Source of the DNA: Pseudomonas hunanensis
Lineage (GTDB): Bacteria; Pseudomonadota; Gammaproteobacteria; Pseudomonadales; Pseudomonadaceae
Direction: 5' to 3'
Assembly (NCBI RefSeq): GCF_013393325.1
Contig: NZ_QJRC01000095.1
Span: 372,001 to 436,000, forward strand
Length of the DNA: 64,000 nt
In this document: positions 25,840 to 33,850 of the stretch, one piece after another
Layout of the letters: each line of letters opens with the position of its first letter
Position numbering within the stretch: position 1 is the stretch's first letter
Notes under the pieces: generated by a model
Databases searched by the model: none
Told to the model about the DNA's origin: nothing
The model's input: only the letters and a program-made list of their open reading frames with translations
Made by a program: the position numbers and the translations under genes

Positions 25840-26982
25840 ATGCCCCGCCCTCGCCTGGCTGCACTTGCAGCCGCCATTACCCTCACTTTGGGTCACGCCT
25901 GCGCACAGGCCGACGACCAGTTGCAGGCCAAGGTCGACCAGATCATCCGCCCGCTGATGCAGGAACAAGGCATCAGCGGCATGGCCGTGGCCATCTATGC
26001 CCGCGACCATGCGCACTACTTCAGCTACGGCGTGGCCAGCAAGGCCGACAACGTGCCGGTAAGCCGCGACACGCTGTTCGAGATCGGCTCGCTGAGCAAG
26101 ACCTACACCGCCACCCTCGCCGCACTGGCCAGTGCCGAAGGCAAGTTGGACTTCGATGCCCCGGCAAAGCGCTATCATCCAGCACTGGCCGGCGTACCCA
26201 TTGGCGACGCGACCGTGCTGGAACTGGGCGCCTACAGCGCCGACTGCCTGCCGCTGCAGTTCCCGGATACGGTGCAAACACCACAGCAGGTGGTCGATTT
26301 CTTCCGCCACTGGCAACCTCGCGCCAAACCCGGCACCCAACGCTGCTATTCCAACCCCAGCCTGGGCTTGTTCGGTGACCTGGCCGCCCGCGCACAGCAC
26401 CAACCGTTCGCCACGCTGATGCGCGAAGGCCTGTTGGCGAAAATGGGCCTGGAGAACACCTACTTGCAGGTTCCAGCCAGTGCCCACGGCCTTTATGCCC
26501 AAGGCTACGACGCCACCGACAAGCCAGTGCGCGTCGGCCCCGGCCCTTATGCCGACGAGGCCTACGGTATCAAGACCAGCGCCAGCGACTTGCTACGCTA
26601 TGTGCGCCTGCAGATGCAGCCACAGGGCCTGCCAGCGGCGCTGGTGAAAGCCACGGCCATTACCCAGCAGGGCTACTTCCAGGTCGGCGCCATGACCCAA
26701 GGCCTGGGCTGGGAACGCTACCCCTACCCGGTTACGTTGAGCACCCTGGTCGATGGCAACAGCCCACGGCTGATCCGTGAACCGCAGGCAACCACACGCT
26801 TGCAACCGGCCCTGCCCGCGCTGTCGGCAGCCTGGTACAACAAGACAGGTTCAACCAATGGCTTCGGCGCCTATGCCGCGTTTGTCCCCTCCGAACAGCT
26901 GGCAGTAGTGCTGCTGGCCAACCGGAATTATCCGAACGAAGCGCGGGTTCGCGCGGCCTTCGAAATACTGTCCGGGCTGTAG
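25840..26982 (+). CDS. ampC: Class C beta-lactamase (AmpC)
   Basis: A 380-residue serine beta-lactamase with a signal peptide ending near HACAQA. The catalytic motifs are complete and correctly spaced: Ser84-Leu-Ser-Lys87 (SLSK), Tyr170-Ser-Asn172 (YSN) and Lys335-Thr-Gly337 (KTG, in NKTGSTNGFGAY). It hydrolyses cephalosporins in the periplasm. Unlike the Enterobacter arrangement no ampR lies beside it, so induction would need a distant regulator or expression may be constitutive and low. AAAGGA precedes the ATG. Confidence 0.93.
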   Translation: MPRPRLAALAAAITLTLGHACAQADDQLQAKVDQIIRPLMQEQGISGMAVAIYARDHAHYFSYGVASKADNVPVSRDTLFEIGSLSKTYTATLAALASAEGKLDFDAPAKRYHPALAGVPIGDATVLELGAYSADCLPLQFPDTVQTPQQVVDFFRHWQPRAKPGTQRCYSNPSLGLFGDLAARAQHQPFATLMREGLLAKMGLENTYLQVPASAHGLYAQGYDATDKPVRVGPGPYADEAYGIKTSASDLLRYVRLQMQPQGLPAALVKATAITQQGYFQVGAMTQGLGWERYPYPVTLSTLVDGNSPRLIREPQATTRLQPALPALSAAWYNKTGSTNGFGAYAAFVPSEQLAVVLLANRNYPNEARVRAAFEILSGL

Positions 26983-27283
26983 CCGAAGCCGCGATTGTCG
27001 AACAAAACGACAGGAATGTAGTGCTCGAAAATATTCACTACAAAATGGTTGACGCCGTTCATCGCGCTTGTGCATGATGAAGCCGTCTCCCCGATCGGGA
27101 GCGGTGGCAAGGGTGTTCCAGACGGCCTGCGCGGTAACGCAGGCCGTCCGTGGAGAGGGAAACTGTCCAAAAGGCAGCGTGAGAAAGCCCCTGTTGCGAT
27201 GCTGCTGTAGCAGCCTTGGTAGTGCGCTACACCGTGGTAGCGCCAACTGTGAAAATCACCTACGAATGGGTAATGGGGGCTTT
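26983..27283. other. Intergenic region with possible structured leader RNA
   Basis: About 300 bases without a gene. It contains two hairpins in tandem: CTCCC/GGGAG at 27087-27101, and a perfect 11-bp stem (GACGGCCTGCG with CGCAGGCCGTC, loop CGGTAA) at 27121-27148, which has no U-run after it. A third small hairpin (CTGCTGTAGCAG) lies near 27200. This could be a 5' leader of the 110-residue protein gene or an independent small RNA. No known riboswitch was recognised. Confidence 0.4.
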
Positions 27284-27616
27284 ATGATGAACTTGAACAA
27301 CAATCCGACTATCGACCAATTGGCTCAGCTGTTCGCCATCCGCAAGGACAGCCTCGACGACCACCTGCTGTGGGTTAGCCAAACCGGTGAAGTGCGCCTC
27401 GACCGCCTGCCACCGAACACCGTCGAAGATGAATTTGAAGAGCACCTGCCCAGCATGCGTGCCCGCTTCAAGGTCTACCGCCGTGGCCAAGGCTACGTCG
27501 GCAAGAAGGCCGCCGCCGACACCGAGTTCGTTGGCCGCGTGCTGCAGACCCTGCAACAAGAATGGCCCGCTGCCCGTGAGCAGCAGGCAGTCAAGGTGAT
27601 CGAACCGCTTAACTGA
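27284..27616 (+). CDS. Conserved protein of unknown function, 110 residues
   Basis: A soluble acidic protein (MMNLNNNPTIDQLAQLFAIRKDSLDDHLLWVSQTG...). The middle part (VRLDRLPPNTVEDEFEEHLPSMRARFKVYRRGQGYVG) looks like a small alpha/beta domain, and the end is helical. There is no signal peptide or catalytic motif. Two adjacent ATGs (27284 and 27287) follow a GGGGG stretch. It has its own rho-independent terminator and a long leader, so it is a single-gene unit. Confidence 0.75.
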   Translation: MMNLNNNPTIDQLAQLFAIRKDSLDDHLLWVSQTGEVRLDRLPPNTVEDEFEEHLPSMRARFKVYRRGQGYVGKKAAADTEFVGRVLQTLQQEWPAAREQQAVKVIEPLN

Positions 27617-27635
27617 GGGTTCGCACCCTTACCAG

Positions 27636-27663
27636 AGCCCGGCCAGCATAGGCCGGGCTTTTT
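27636..27663 (+). terminator. Rho-independent terminator
   Basis: AGCCCGGCC and GGCCGGGCT form a 9-bp stem around AGCATA, followed by TTTT. It lies 20 bases after the stop of the 110-residue protein gene and also borders the convergent gene that follows. Confidence 0.85.
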
Positions 27664-27974
27664 CATGCCTGGCGCCGCTGCAGGCGGGTTTCCGGCAAGG
27701 GCAAGGCGCCCGTTGCCATCGCTCGGGCGCGGTCGACACCCCATACCAGCGCGCGGGTCATGGTCTCGCCTGGCCGGGCGGGGTAATACTCTTCCAGCAA
27801 CGCCCGCCCATCCCCGGCGTACAAACCCAGAAACAGCTGCGTCGCCCCAAGGCGCGACAAGCGCACCTGTACGTCCAGTATGGTGCCGTCGCTGAGTGCT
27901 TCGTCGTGGCAGCGGCTGTGCAGCTGGGCGTCGGCCCACTGCCAATAGGTCTGTTCCCTGACTCGCATGAGCAT
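27663..27974 (-). CDS. Conserved protein of unknown function, 103 residues
   Basis: A small soluble protein (MLMRVREQTYWQWADAQLHSRCHDEALSDGTILDVQVRLSR...). The beta-rich centre and the later ARPGETMTRALVWGVDRARAMATG segment carry no recognised motif. GGAGG five bases before the first ATG decides that start over the second ATG six bases on. It is convergent with the previous gene. Confidence 0.65.
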   Translation of the reverse strand: MLMRVREQTYWQWADAQLHSRCHDEALSDGTILDVQVRLSRLGATQLFLGLYAGDGRALLEEYYPARPGETMTRALVWGVDRARAMATGALPLPETRLQRRQA

Positions 27975-28071
27975 TCAATCCTCCGTTACTGGAATGCCGC
28001 ATCAGAAAACCACAGCCTTGGCCATCCGGCGAGCGTTACCCGGCAATACCATGAGGCGTATCAACGAATGG

Positions 28072-28098
28072 CAAAAAAAACCCCGCCATTGGGCGGGG
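28072..28098 (-). terminator. Rho-independent terminator
   Basis: CCCCGCC and GGCGGGG form a 7-bp stem with a four-base loop; on the minus strand it is followed by eight T residues. It terminates the 62-residue protein gene that ends at 28115. Confidence 0.88.
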
Positions 28099-28114
28099 CT
28101 TTGCTGGAGCGGGC

Positions 28115-28303
28115 TTACTTCTTCAGTGGTACCCGCGGCATGAAGCGGCCTTTTTTGCTGCGCTGCAGATGTGCAGGCTGGAGCTGTTCGGAATCATCCA
28201 GCGTCATGTGGGCGAACCCCAGGCGGAATGCCGCCTGGCCGCAACGCACCTGGCTGTTGATCGGGAACGCATCGTTCAGGTCTTCGAAAAAGGATTCGCT
28301 CAT
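28115..28303 (-). CDS. Small conserved protein, 62 residues
   Basis: A 62-residue protein (MSESFFEDLNDAFPINSQVRCGQAAFRLGF...) with a strongly basic end (RSKKGRFMPRVPLKK). Nothing catalytic is visible. A strong terminator directly downstream supports a genuine expressed gene. Confidence 0.65.
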   Translation of the reverse strand: MSESFFEDLNDAFPINSQVRCGQAAFRLGFAHMTLDDSEQLQPAHLQRSKKGRFMPRVPLKK

Positions 28304-28441
28304 GCCCTGTCTCCCTCCAGTGGCGGTCGCGCCGGCAACCAGAAAAGTTGCCCAGGAAACGCGGCCTGTGAAAGTGAGACTAGCTGGTCATTTGCAGACC
28401 GCTCGGACAAGCACCTTGCCGCCGACCAGTGGCAGACGGCT

Positions 28442-28762
28442 CTACTTCAGGCGCACTGCCGTACCGGTTGCAAATACCACGACCATGCCGCCCTGTACCG
28501 ACGGCATGCTGATCTCGAAATCCACCCCCACTATCGCATCGGCTTGCAACTGGCGTGCCCGTGCCATGAGTTCTTCGGTGGCCTGCTCGCGGGCCTCGCG
28601 CAGCGCGCTCTCCAAGGTTTGCGAACGGCCGCCGAAGAAATCGCGAAAGCGTGTAAAGAAATCGCGCACGAAGTTGATGCCTTGCACCGATTCGGAGCTG
28701 ACCACGCCCAGGTACTCGGCAATCGGGCGGCCTTCGAGTTGGCTGGTGGTGGAAATGATCAT
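28442..28762 (-). CDS. YbjQ/UPF0145 family protein
   Basis: A 106-residue member of the YbjQ (heavy-metal-binding-like) family: start MIISTTSQLEGRPIAEYLGVVSSESVQGINFVRDF, a central helix SALREAREQATEELMARARQLQADAIVGVDFEIS, and the strand MVVVFATGTAV. The family forms pentameric beta-alpha rings; its function is unknown. The start was set at the conserved MIISTTS rather than the longer upstream frame. Confidence 0.9.
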   Translation of the reverse strand: MIISTTSQLEGRPIAEYLGVVSSESVQGINFVRDFFTRFRDFFGGRSQTLESALREAREQATEELMARARQLQADAIVGVDFEISMPSVQGGMVVVFATGTAVRLK

Positions 28763-28832
28763 GAATGCGCTCCGCAGGTCTGGCCAAAAGAGACCGATTC
28801 TAACAGAGCGCAGCTCAATGAATTTAAGCCCT

Positions 28833-29717
28833 TTATGCCATGGCAGCCCGCAAACGCTGGCCGATCCGCGCACCAAACACGTTTACCAGCAAACCAGCCA
28901 TCACCAGCAATGCGCCCCAGCCCTGGGTAGTGGTCAGGCGTTCGCCCAGCAGCAACGCCGACGAGCTCAAGCCGATCACCGGTACCAGTAACGAGAACGG
29001 TGCCACCTTGCCTGCCGGGTGACGCGACAGCAGTGTGCTCCACAGGCTGTAGCCAAGCATGGTGGCGACAAACGCCAGGTACGCCAGGGCCAGTACCGAA
29101 CTCCAGCTGATGTTGGCCAGGGCATGGCCGATGCGTTCAGGGCCTTCCAGCCACCAGGACAGCGCCAGGAATGGCAGCGGCGGGATCAACCCACCCCAGA
29201 TCACCAATGCCACCAGGTCAACCGAGCCAAAACGCCGGGTAATGATATTGCCCAGCCCCCACATGGCACCGCCACACAGGGTCAGCACCAGCGCCAGCAT
29301 TGGCACGTGGCCGCCGTCCTCGCTGCCGATCAACGCCAGGCCGCTGGCCGCTACCAACAGCCCAAGCACGCTGGCCAGGCGCAGCCGCTCACCGAGGAAC
29401 AGCGCAGCGAAACCAAGGGTAAAGAAGGCTTGCGACTGCAGGATCAACGAAGCCAACCCTGGCGGCATGCCGCTGTACATGGCCTGGAACAGGAACGCGA
29501 ACTGGCCCAGCGAAATGGTCGCGCCGTAGGCGATCAACCAGCGCCACGGCAGTTTCGGCCGCCTGACCAGCAATACCGCCGGGAACGCCACCAACAAGAA
29601 GCGCAATGCCCCCAGCAACATCGGCGGCAAGCCATCGAGGCCAACTTTGATGACCACGAAGTTGACTCCCCAGGCGACAATCACCACCAGGGCGATGAGC
29701 AGGTCCTTGAGCGGCAT
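28833..29717 (-). CDS. EamA/DMT-superfamily exporter
   Basis: A 294-residue membrane protein with ten predicted helices in two EamA repeats (first GVNFVVIKVGLDGLPPMLLGALRFLL, second MWGLGNIITRRFG...). It resembles the YdcZ/RhaT-like amino-acid or metabolite exporters. AAGGAAG six bases before the ATG supports MPLKDLL; the longer upstream frame does not. Substrate unknown. Confidence 0.87.
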   Translation of the reverse strand: MPLKDLLIALVVIVAWGVNFVVIKVGLDGLPPMLLGALRFLLVAFPAVLLVRRPKLPWRWLIAYGATISLGQFAFLFQAMYSGMPPGLASLILQSQAFFTLGFAALFLGERLRLASVLGLLVAASGLALIGSEDGGHVPMLALVLTLCGGAMWGLGNIITRRFGSVDLVALVIWGGLIPPLPFLALSWWLEGPERIGHALANISWSSVLALAYLAFVATMLGYSLWSTLLSRHPAGKVAPFSLLVPVIGLSSSALLLGERLTTTQGWGALLVMAGLLVNVFGARIGQRLRAAMA

Positions 29718-29957
29718 TGCGACTTCCTTCTGCAAACTTTCTAGACATATTTCGTTACAGCATAAGGCTATTCCTTGAGTTGGGACCAGCACAGTTGTGG
29801 CCAAGGGTTGCGCAACAGTGACTGTTCCTACTCGCCAGTATCGGCACGTTCATGCTTGATAATCGGGCGAGACCTTGCTCAGCATCCGTAGCCAGGCCGC
29901 CAGCGCCTGCCGCTGGCTTTTTTGTTGCAGTCATCATGGTTGTGCCTGTGCTGAGCG
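29718..29957. other. Intergenic region, nothing recognised
   Basis: About 240 bases. A 60-codon open frame on the minus strand (29755-29937) has no ribosome binding site or family resemblance and is regarded as chance. No hairpin or repeat was seen. Confidence 0.5.
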
Positions 29958-31001
29958 CTATTTACTGGCCCAGGCATTGAAGCGCTGCTCCAGTTCTTCG
30001 CCATGATCGACCCAGAATTCCACATTCATCGCCAGCGCCCCCTGCAGGTTTTGCGGCGACGTAGGCACCCAGCTGGCCAAGGCCGGGTCAAGCTTGGCGG
30101 CTGCCTGGGTGTTGGTCGGCCCATAGGGGATCTGTTGCACATACCGCACCTGCGTATCTGGCTGGTTGGCGTAGGCGATCAGCCGTTTCGCCTGGTCGAC
30201 ATGCCGCGAGCCTTTGATGATTGCCCAATAGTCCATGCCGTACAGGCTGCCAGGCCAGACCACGGCCAGCGGGCTGCCCTGCTGCGCGGCCACAGCGATA
30301 CGCCCGCTGTAGATCGACGTCATCACCACATCCCCCGCCGCCAGCCATTGCGCTGGCTGGGCGCCGGCGTCCCACCACTGGATGTAGGGTTTGAGTTCAC
30401 TGAGTTTGGCGAACGCCCGCTCGACACCCGCCGGCGTGGACAGTACCTGGTAAACGTCCTCGACCTTGACCCCGTCAGCCAACAGAGCGAACTCCAGGTT
30501 GTACACCGCGCGCTTGCGCAGGCCCCGCTTGCCCGGGTACTTGTTCACGTCCCAGAAATCGGCCCACGAGGCCGGCGCCTGGGCTAGTTTGCTACGGTCA
30601 TAGGCGATGGCCACGCTCCACACCAGCGCAGCCGAACCACAGTCCTGCGCCGCGTCAGGGACCAGCTCGGCGGCATGGCCCAGGCGCTGCCAGTCCAAGT
30701 GCTCGTAGACGCCCTCATCGCAGCCGCGCATCAAGTCCGGCCCCTCGATCTGCACTACGTCCCAGTCGACATTACCGGTGTCGGCCATTACCTGAATGCG
30801 CGCCATCTCGCCGTTGTACTCACTCTGGATCAGCTTGCTGCCATCCTGGGCGCTGAAGGGCTTGAAGATCGCCTCATCCTGGGCTTTCTGGCCTGCGCCG
30901 CCGTAACCGACCACGACCATCTGCGGCGCGGCATGCGCATTGCCCAGACCAAGGGCCAGCAAGGCTGCACAAAGGCTGGTCACACGTGGAAATAGCTGCA
31001 T
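29958..31001 (-). CDS. PotD-like periplasmic binding protein of an ABC importer, orphan
   Basis: A 347-residue solute-binding protein of the spermidine/putrescine (PotD/PotF) type. A signal peptide ends at LGNAHA, followed by the typical lobe start MVVVGYGGAGQKAQDEAIFKPF, and later YDRSKLAQAPASWADFWDVNKYPGKRGLRK and PYGPTNTQAAAKLDP. No ATP-binding or permease genes are beside it, so it is either an orphan used by a distant transporter or part of a split system. GAGGG before the ATG fixes the start. Divergent from the flavin oxidoreductase. Confidence 0.87.
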   Translation of the reverse strand: MQLFPRVTSLCAALLALGLGNAHAAPQMVVVGYGGAGQKAQDEAIFKPFSAQDGSKLIQSEYNGEMARIQVMADTGNVDWDVVQIEGPDLMRGCDEGVYEHLDWQRLGHAAELVPDAAQDCGSAALVWSVAIAYDRSKLAQAPASWADFWDVNKYPGKRGLRKRAVYNLEFALLADGVKVEDVYQVLSTPAGVERAFAKLSELKPYIQWWDAGAQPAQWLAAGDVVMTSIYSGRIAVAAQQGSPLAVVWPGSLYGMDYWAIIKGSRHVDQAKRLIAYANQPDTQVRYVQQIPYGPTNTQAAAKLDPALASWVPTSPQNLQGALAMNVEFWVDHGEELEQRFNAWASK

Positions 31002-31097
31002 CGTAGTTTCCCTCTGCTGGTGCCCTACGGGCCCGTTTTCTTGTTGTTGTGAGGTCACACCCTCGCTGAGAGGGTGACGAAAACCTAGTCGTGCACC

Positions 31098-31124
31098 AGT
31101 AAAAAAACAAGTTGATTTTTTACT
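31098..31124. promoter_or_regulatory. 9-bp perfect inverted repeat in the divergent promoter region
   Basis: AGTAAAAAA and TTTTTTACT separated by nine bases, in the 177-base gap between the binding-protein gene and the oxidoreductase gene. A good operator candidate for the XRE-cupin regulator encoded at 33171-33770, controlling both directions. Confidence 0.55.
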
Positions 31125-31178
31125 GAAGCTACACTTTCATAATCAAAACAAGAACAACACCGCACCGGAGCCGCCAGA

Positions 31179-33131
31179 ATGCAAACCGCCTTCCCTCACC
31201 TGTTCGAAGCCTTGCAGATCCGCGGCAAACGCTTGAAGAACCGCATCATGTCAACCGGGCACGACACCTGCCTGCCCACCGACAACCTGGTCAACGACAA
31301 GCTGATCGCCTACCAGCGGGACCGTGCTGCCGGTGGTGTCGGCCTGATCGTGCTGCAGGTCGCCGGGGTGCACGACAGTGCCCGCTACACCTCACACGTA
31401 CTGATGGCCACCGACGATGCGTGCATTGATGGCTACCGCCAGCTCGCCGAGGCTTGCCATGCGCACGGCACCGTGGTGCTGTCGCAGCTGTTCCACCCCG
31501 GGCGGGAGATCATGGAGTCGGCGGACGGCCTGCTGGCGGTGGCCTACTCGGCCTCAGCAGTGCCCAATGAGCGCTTCCGGGTAATGCCGCGCGCGTTGGA
31601 CCAGGCGATGATCGACGAAATCGTCCAGGGCTACGCCAGCGCCGCCCGCCGTCTGCACCAGGCCGGGCTGGATGGCGTCGAGGTGGTCGCCAGCCATGGC
31701 TACCTGCCCGCGCAGTTCCTCAACCCGCGGGTGAACCTGCGCAGCGATGGCTACAACGGCGAACTGGCGCAGCGCTTGAGGTTCTTGCGCGAAGTGCTGG
31801 CCGCTGTGCGCGCCGCCACCGACGAACATTTCATCATCGGCCTGCGCATCAGCGCTGACGAGCGCGACACCCAGGGCCTGAGCGAAGACGAGTCACTGGC
31901 GGCCGCCGTGGCCTTGCAGGGCCAGCTCGATTACCTGCATATCGTCGCCGGCACCTCGGCATCGCTGGGCGGCGCCGTGCATATCGTGCCGCCGATGGCG
32001 ATCGAGGCGGCTTACTTGGCCCGCGAGGCCGGCACCTTCAAGCAACAGCTCGATATACCGCTGTTCGTCACCGGGCGCATCAACCAGCCCCAGGAAGCCG
32101 AGCTGATCCTGGCGCGCGGCCAGGCCGATGTGTGCGGCATGACCCGAGCGTTGATTTGCGACCCGTTGATGCCGAGCAAGACCGAACGCGGCCAGGTCGA
32201 GGACGTACGTGCCTGCATCGCGTGCAACCAGGCCTGTATCGGCCACTTCCACCGTGGTTTGGCCATTTCCTGCATTCAGCGTCCAGAAACCGGTCGTGAG
32301 CTGCAATACGGGCAACTTACGCCCGCCATTTCGCCCAAGCGCATCATGGTCGCAGGTGGCGGGCCTGCCGGTATGAAGGCCGCCGCCGTGGCCGCCGCGC
32401 GCGGGCACCAGGTCACCCTGTACGAGGCCGGCCCGCAGCTGGGTGGGCAGGTGTTGCTGGCCCAGCTGCTGCCACGGCGTAGCGAGTTCGGCGGTGCCAG
32501 CACCAACCTGCAGCGGGAAATGGCCCTGGCCGGTGTAGAGGTAGTGCGCAATACCCGGGTCGACCGCGCCCTGGTCGAACGCGAGCGCCCGGACCTGGTC
32601 ATCGCGGCAACCGGTGCCACCCCATACTGGCCGGCGTTCGAGCGTACCGGGGAGCTGCAGGTGGTGGACGCCTGGCAAGTCCTGCGCAATGAAGTGAAGC
32701 TGGGGCGTTCGGTGCTGGTGGTCGACTGGCGCTGCGACTGGATCGGCCCCGGTATCGCCGAACGCCTGGTACGCGAGGGCCATCAGGTGCAATTGGCGGT
32801 AAACGGCACCAATTGCGGCGAAAGCCTGCCGCTTTATGTACGCGATCAACTGGCCGGCGAGCTGCATCGCCTGGGCATCCCCATCACCCCTTATGCCCGC
32901 CTGTATGGCAGCGACGACAATACGGTGTACCTGCAGCACACCGCCAGCGGCGAACCAATGATCTTCGAAGGCATCGACACCCTGGTGCTGTGCCTGGGCC
33001 ATCAACCGGAAGACCGCCTTGCCACTGAACTGGCAGGCCTGGTGGAGGTACGACGGATTGGCGACTGCCTGGCGCCGCGCACGGCCGAAGAGGCCATTCA
33101 CGATGGCCTGACAGTTGCCTGGGCGCTCTGA
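31179..33131 (+). CDS. FMN/FAD iron-sulfur oxidoreductase of the DCR/trimethylamine dehydrogenase-like family
   Basis: A 650-residue enzyme with an N-terminal FMN-binding TIM barrel (about residues 8-340, old-yellow-enzyme-like), a [4Fe-4S] motif C346-x2-C349-x3-C353-x11-C365, and a C-terminal FAD/NAD-binding half beginning KRIMVAGGGPAGMKAA. This layout is shared by 2,4-dienoyl-CoA reductase, trimethylamine/dimethylamine dehydrogenases and N-methylproline demethylases (StcD/HpbA types). Neighbours (PotD-like protein, XRE-cupin regulator) favour catabolism of a methylated or cationic amine, but the substrate is inferred. Confidence 0.82.
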   Translation: MQTAFPHLFEALQIRGKRLKNRIMSTGHDTCLPTDNLVNDKLIAYQRDRAAGGVGLIVLQVAGVHDSARYTSHVLMATDDACIDGYRQLAEACHAHGTVVLSQLFHPGREIMESADGLLAVAYSASAVPNERFRVMPRALDQAMIDEIVQGYASAARRLHQAGLDGVEVVASHGYLPAQFLNPRVNLRSDGYNGELAQRLRFLREVLAAVRAATDEHFIIGLRISADERDTQGLSEDESLAAAVALQGQLDYLHIVAGTSASLGGAVHIVPPMAIEAAYLAREAGTFKQQLDIPLFVTGRINQPQEAELILARGQADVCGMTRALICDPLMPSKTERGQVEDVRACIACNQACIGHFHRGLAISCIQRPETGRELQYGQLTPAISPKRIMVAGGGPAGMKAAAVAAARGHQVTLYEAGPQLGGQVLLAQLLPRRSEFGGASTNLQREMALAGVEVVRNTRVDRALVERERPDLVIAATGATPYWPAFERTGELQVVDAWQVLRNEVKLGRSVLVVDWRCDWIGPGIAERLVREGHQVQLAVNGTNCGESLPLYVRDQLAGELHRLGIPITPYARLYGSDDNTVYLQHTASGEPMIFEGIDTLVLCLGHQPEDRLATELAGLVEVRRIGDCLAPRTAEEAIHDGLTVAWAL

Positions 33132-33170
33132 GGCTGTACATACTGCGGCTTTTGCGATGGACCGACGTGC

Positions 33171-33770
33171 ATGAGCCAACTCCCCCAGCCCCCCGCCAGC
33201 GAAACCGGGGGCGCCGCGCCGCAGTTTCTCGGCACACGCATCCGCGGCCTGCGCAAGCGCCGCGGCATGACCCTGGCGGAGCTGGCCGCACACAGTGAAT
33301 TGACTGCGGGCTACATCAGCCAGCTGGAACGCAACCTCTCCTACCCGTCTATCCCGGCGCTGTTCAACATCGCCCGCAGCCTGGGCGTGACCATCCAGTG
33401 GTTCTTCGCCAGCGAAGCCACCACCGCGCCCGAGGACCAGGGCTATGTGGTGCGGCGCAACAGCCGCCTGAGCGTGCACTATGAAGACGGCATCGTCGAT
33501 CAACTGCTCACCCCGCAGCCCAACCGCCAGCTGGAGATCCTGCACTCACGCTTCCCCCCGGGCACCTACAGCCAGCAAAGCTACAGCCATGACGGCGAAG
33601 AAGCCGGCTACCTGCTGAGCGGCACCTTCGAGCTGTGGGTGGGCGAGCGGCATTTCCAGCTGAGTGAGGGCGACAGCTTCAGTTTCTCGAGCCAGGAACC
33701 ACATCGCTATGGCAACCCCGGTGACGTGGATGCCGTGGTGATCTGGGTAATCACACCGCCAACATTCTGA
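33171..33770 (+). CDS. XRE-cupin transcriptional regulator
   Basis: A 199-residue regulator with an XRE helix-turn-helix at about residues 22-77 (LRKRRGMTLAELAAHSELTAGYISQLERNLSYPS) and a cupin ligand-binding domain at about 118-197 (GEEAGYLLSGTFELWVG and EPHRYGNPGD). It follows the oxidoreductase gene by 39 bases and probably belongs to its transcript; it likely senses the pathway substrate. Confidence 0.88.
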   Translation: MSQLPQPPASETGGAAPQFLGTRIRGLRKRRGMTLAELAAHSELTAGYISQLERNLSYPSIPALFNIARSLGVTIQWFFASEATTAPEDQGYVVRRNSRLSVHYEDGIVDQLLTPQPNRQLEILHSRFPPGTYSQQSYSHDGEEAGYLLSGTFELWVGERHFQLSEGDSFSFSSQEPHRYGNPGDVDAVVIWVITPPTF

Positions 33771-33850
33771 AGCACTCCTGCAGGCGCTGGTAACACCGTT
33801 GACCCGCAATTGGGTCTACCTTGTCATCCGAACTTCAAAGGAGCACAACC

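Noticed and set aside
29755..29937. 60-codon frame in the gap after the EamA gene
   Set aside because: No ribosome binding site, no conserved look.
31893..33545. 550-codon open frame opposite the flavin oxidoreductase
   Set aside because: Antisense shadow of a gene with clear domains; no homology features.
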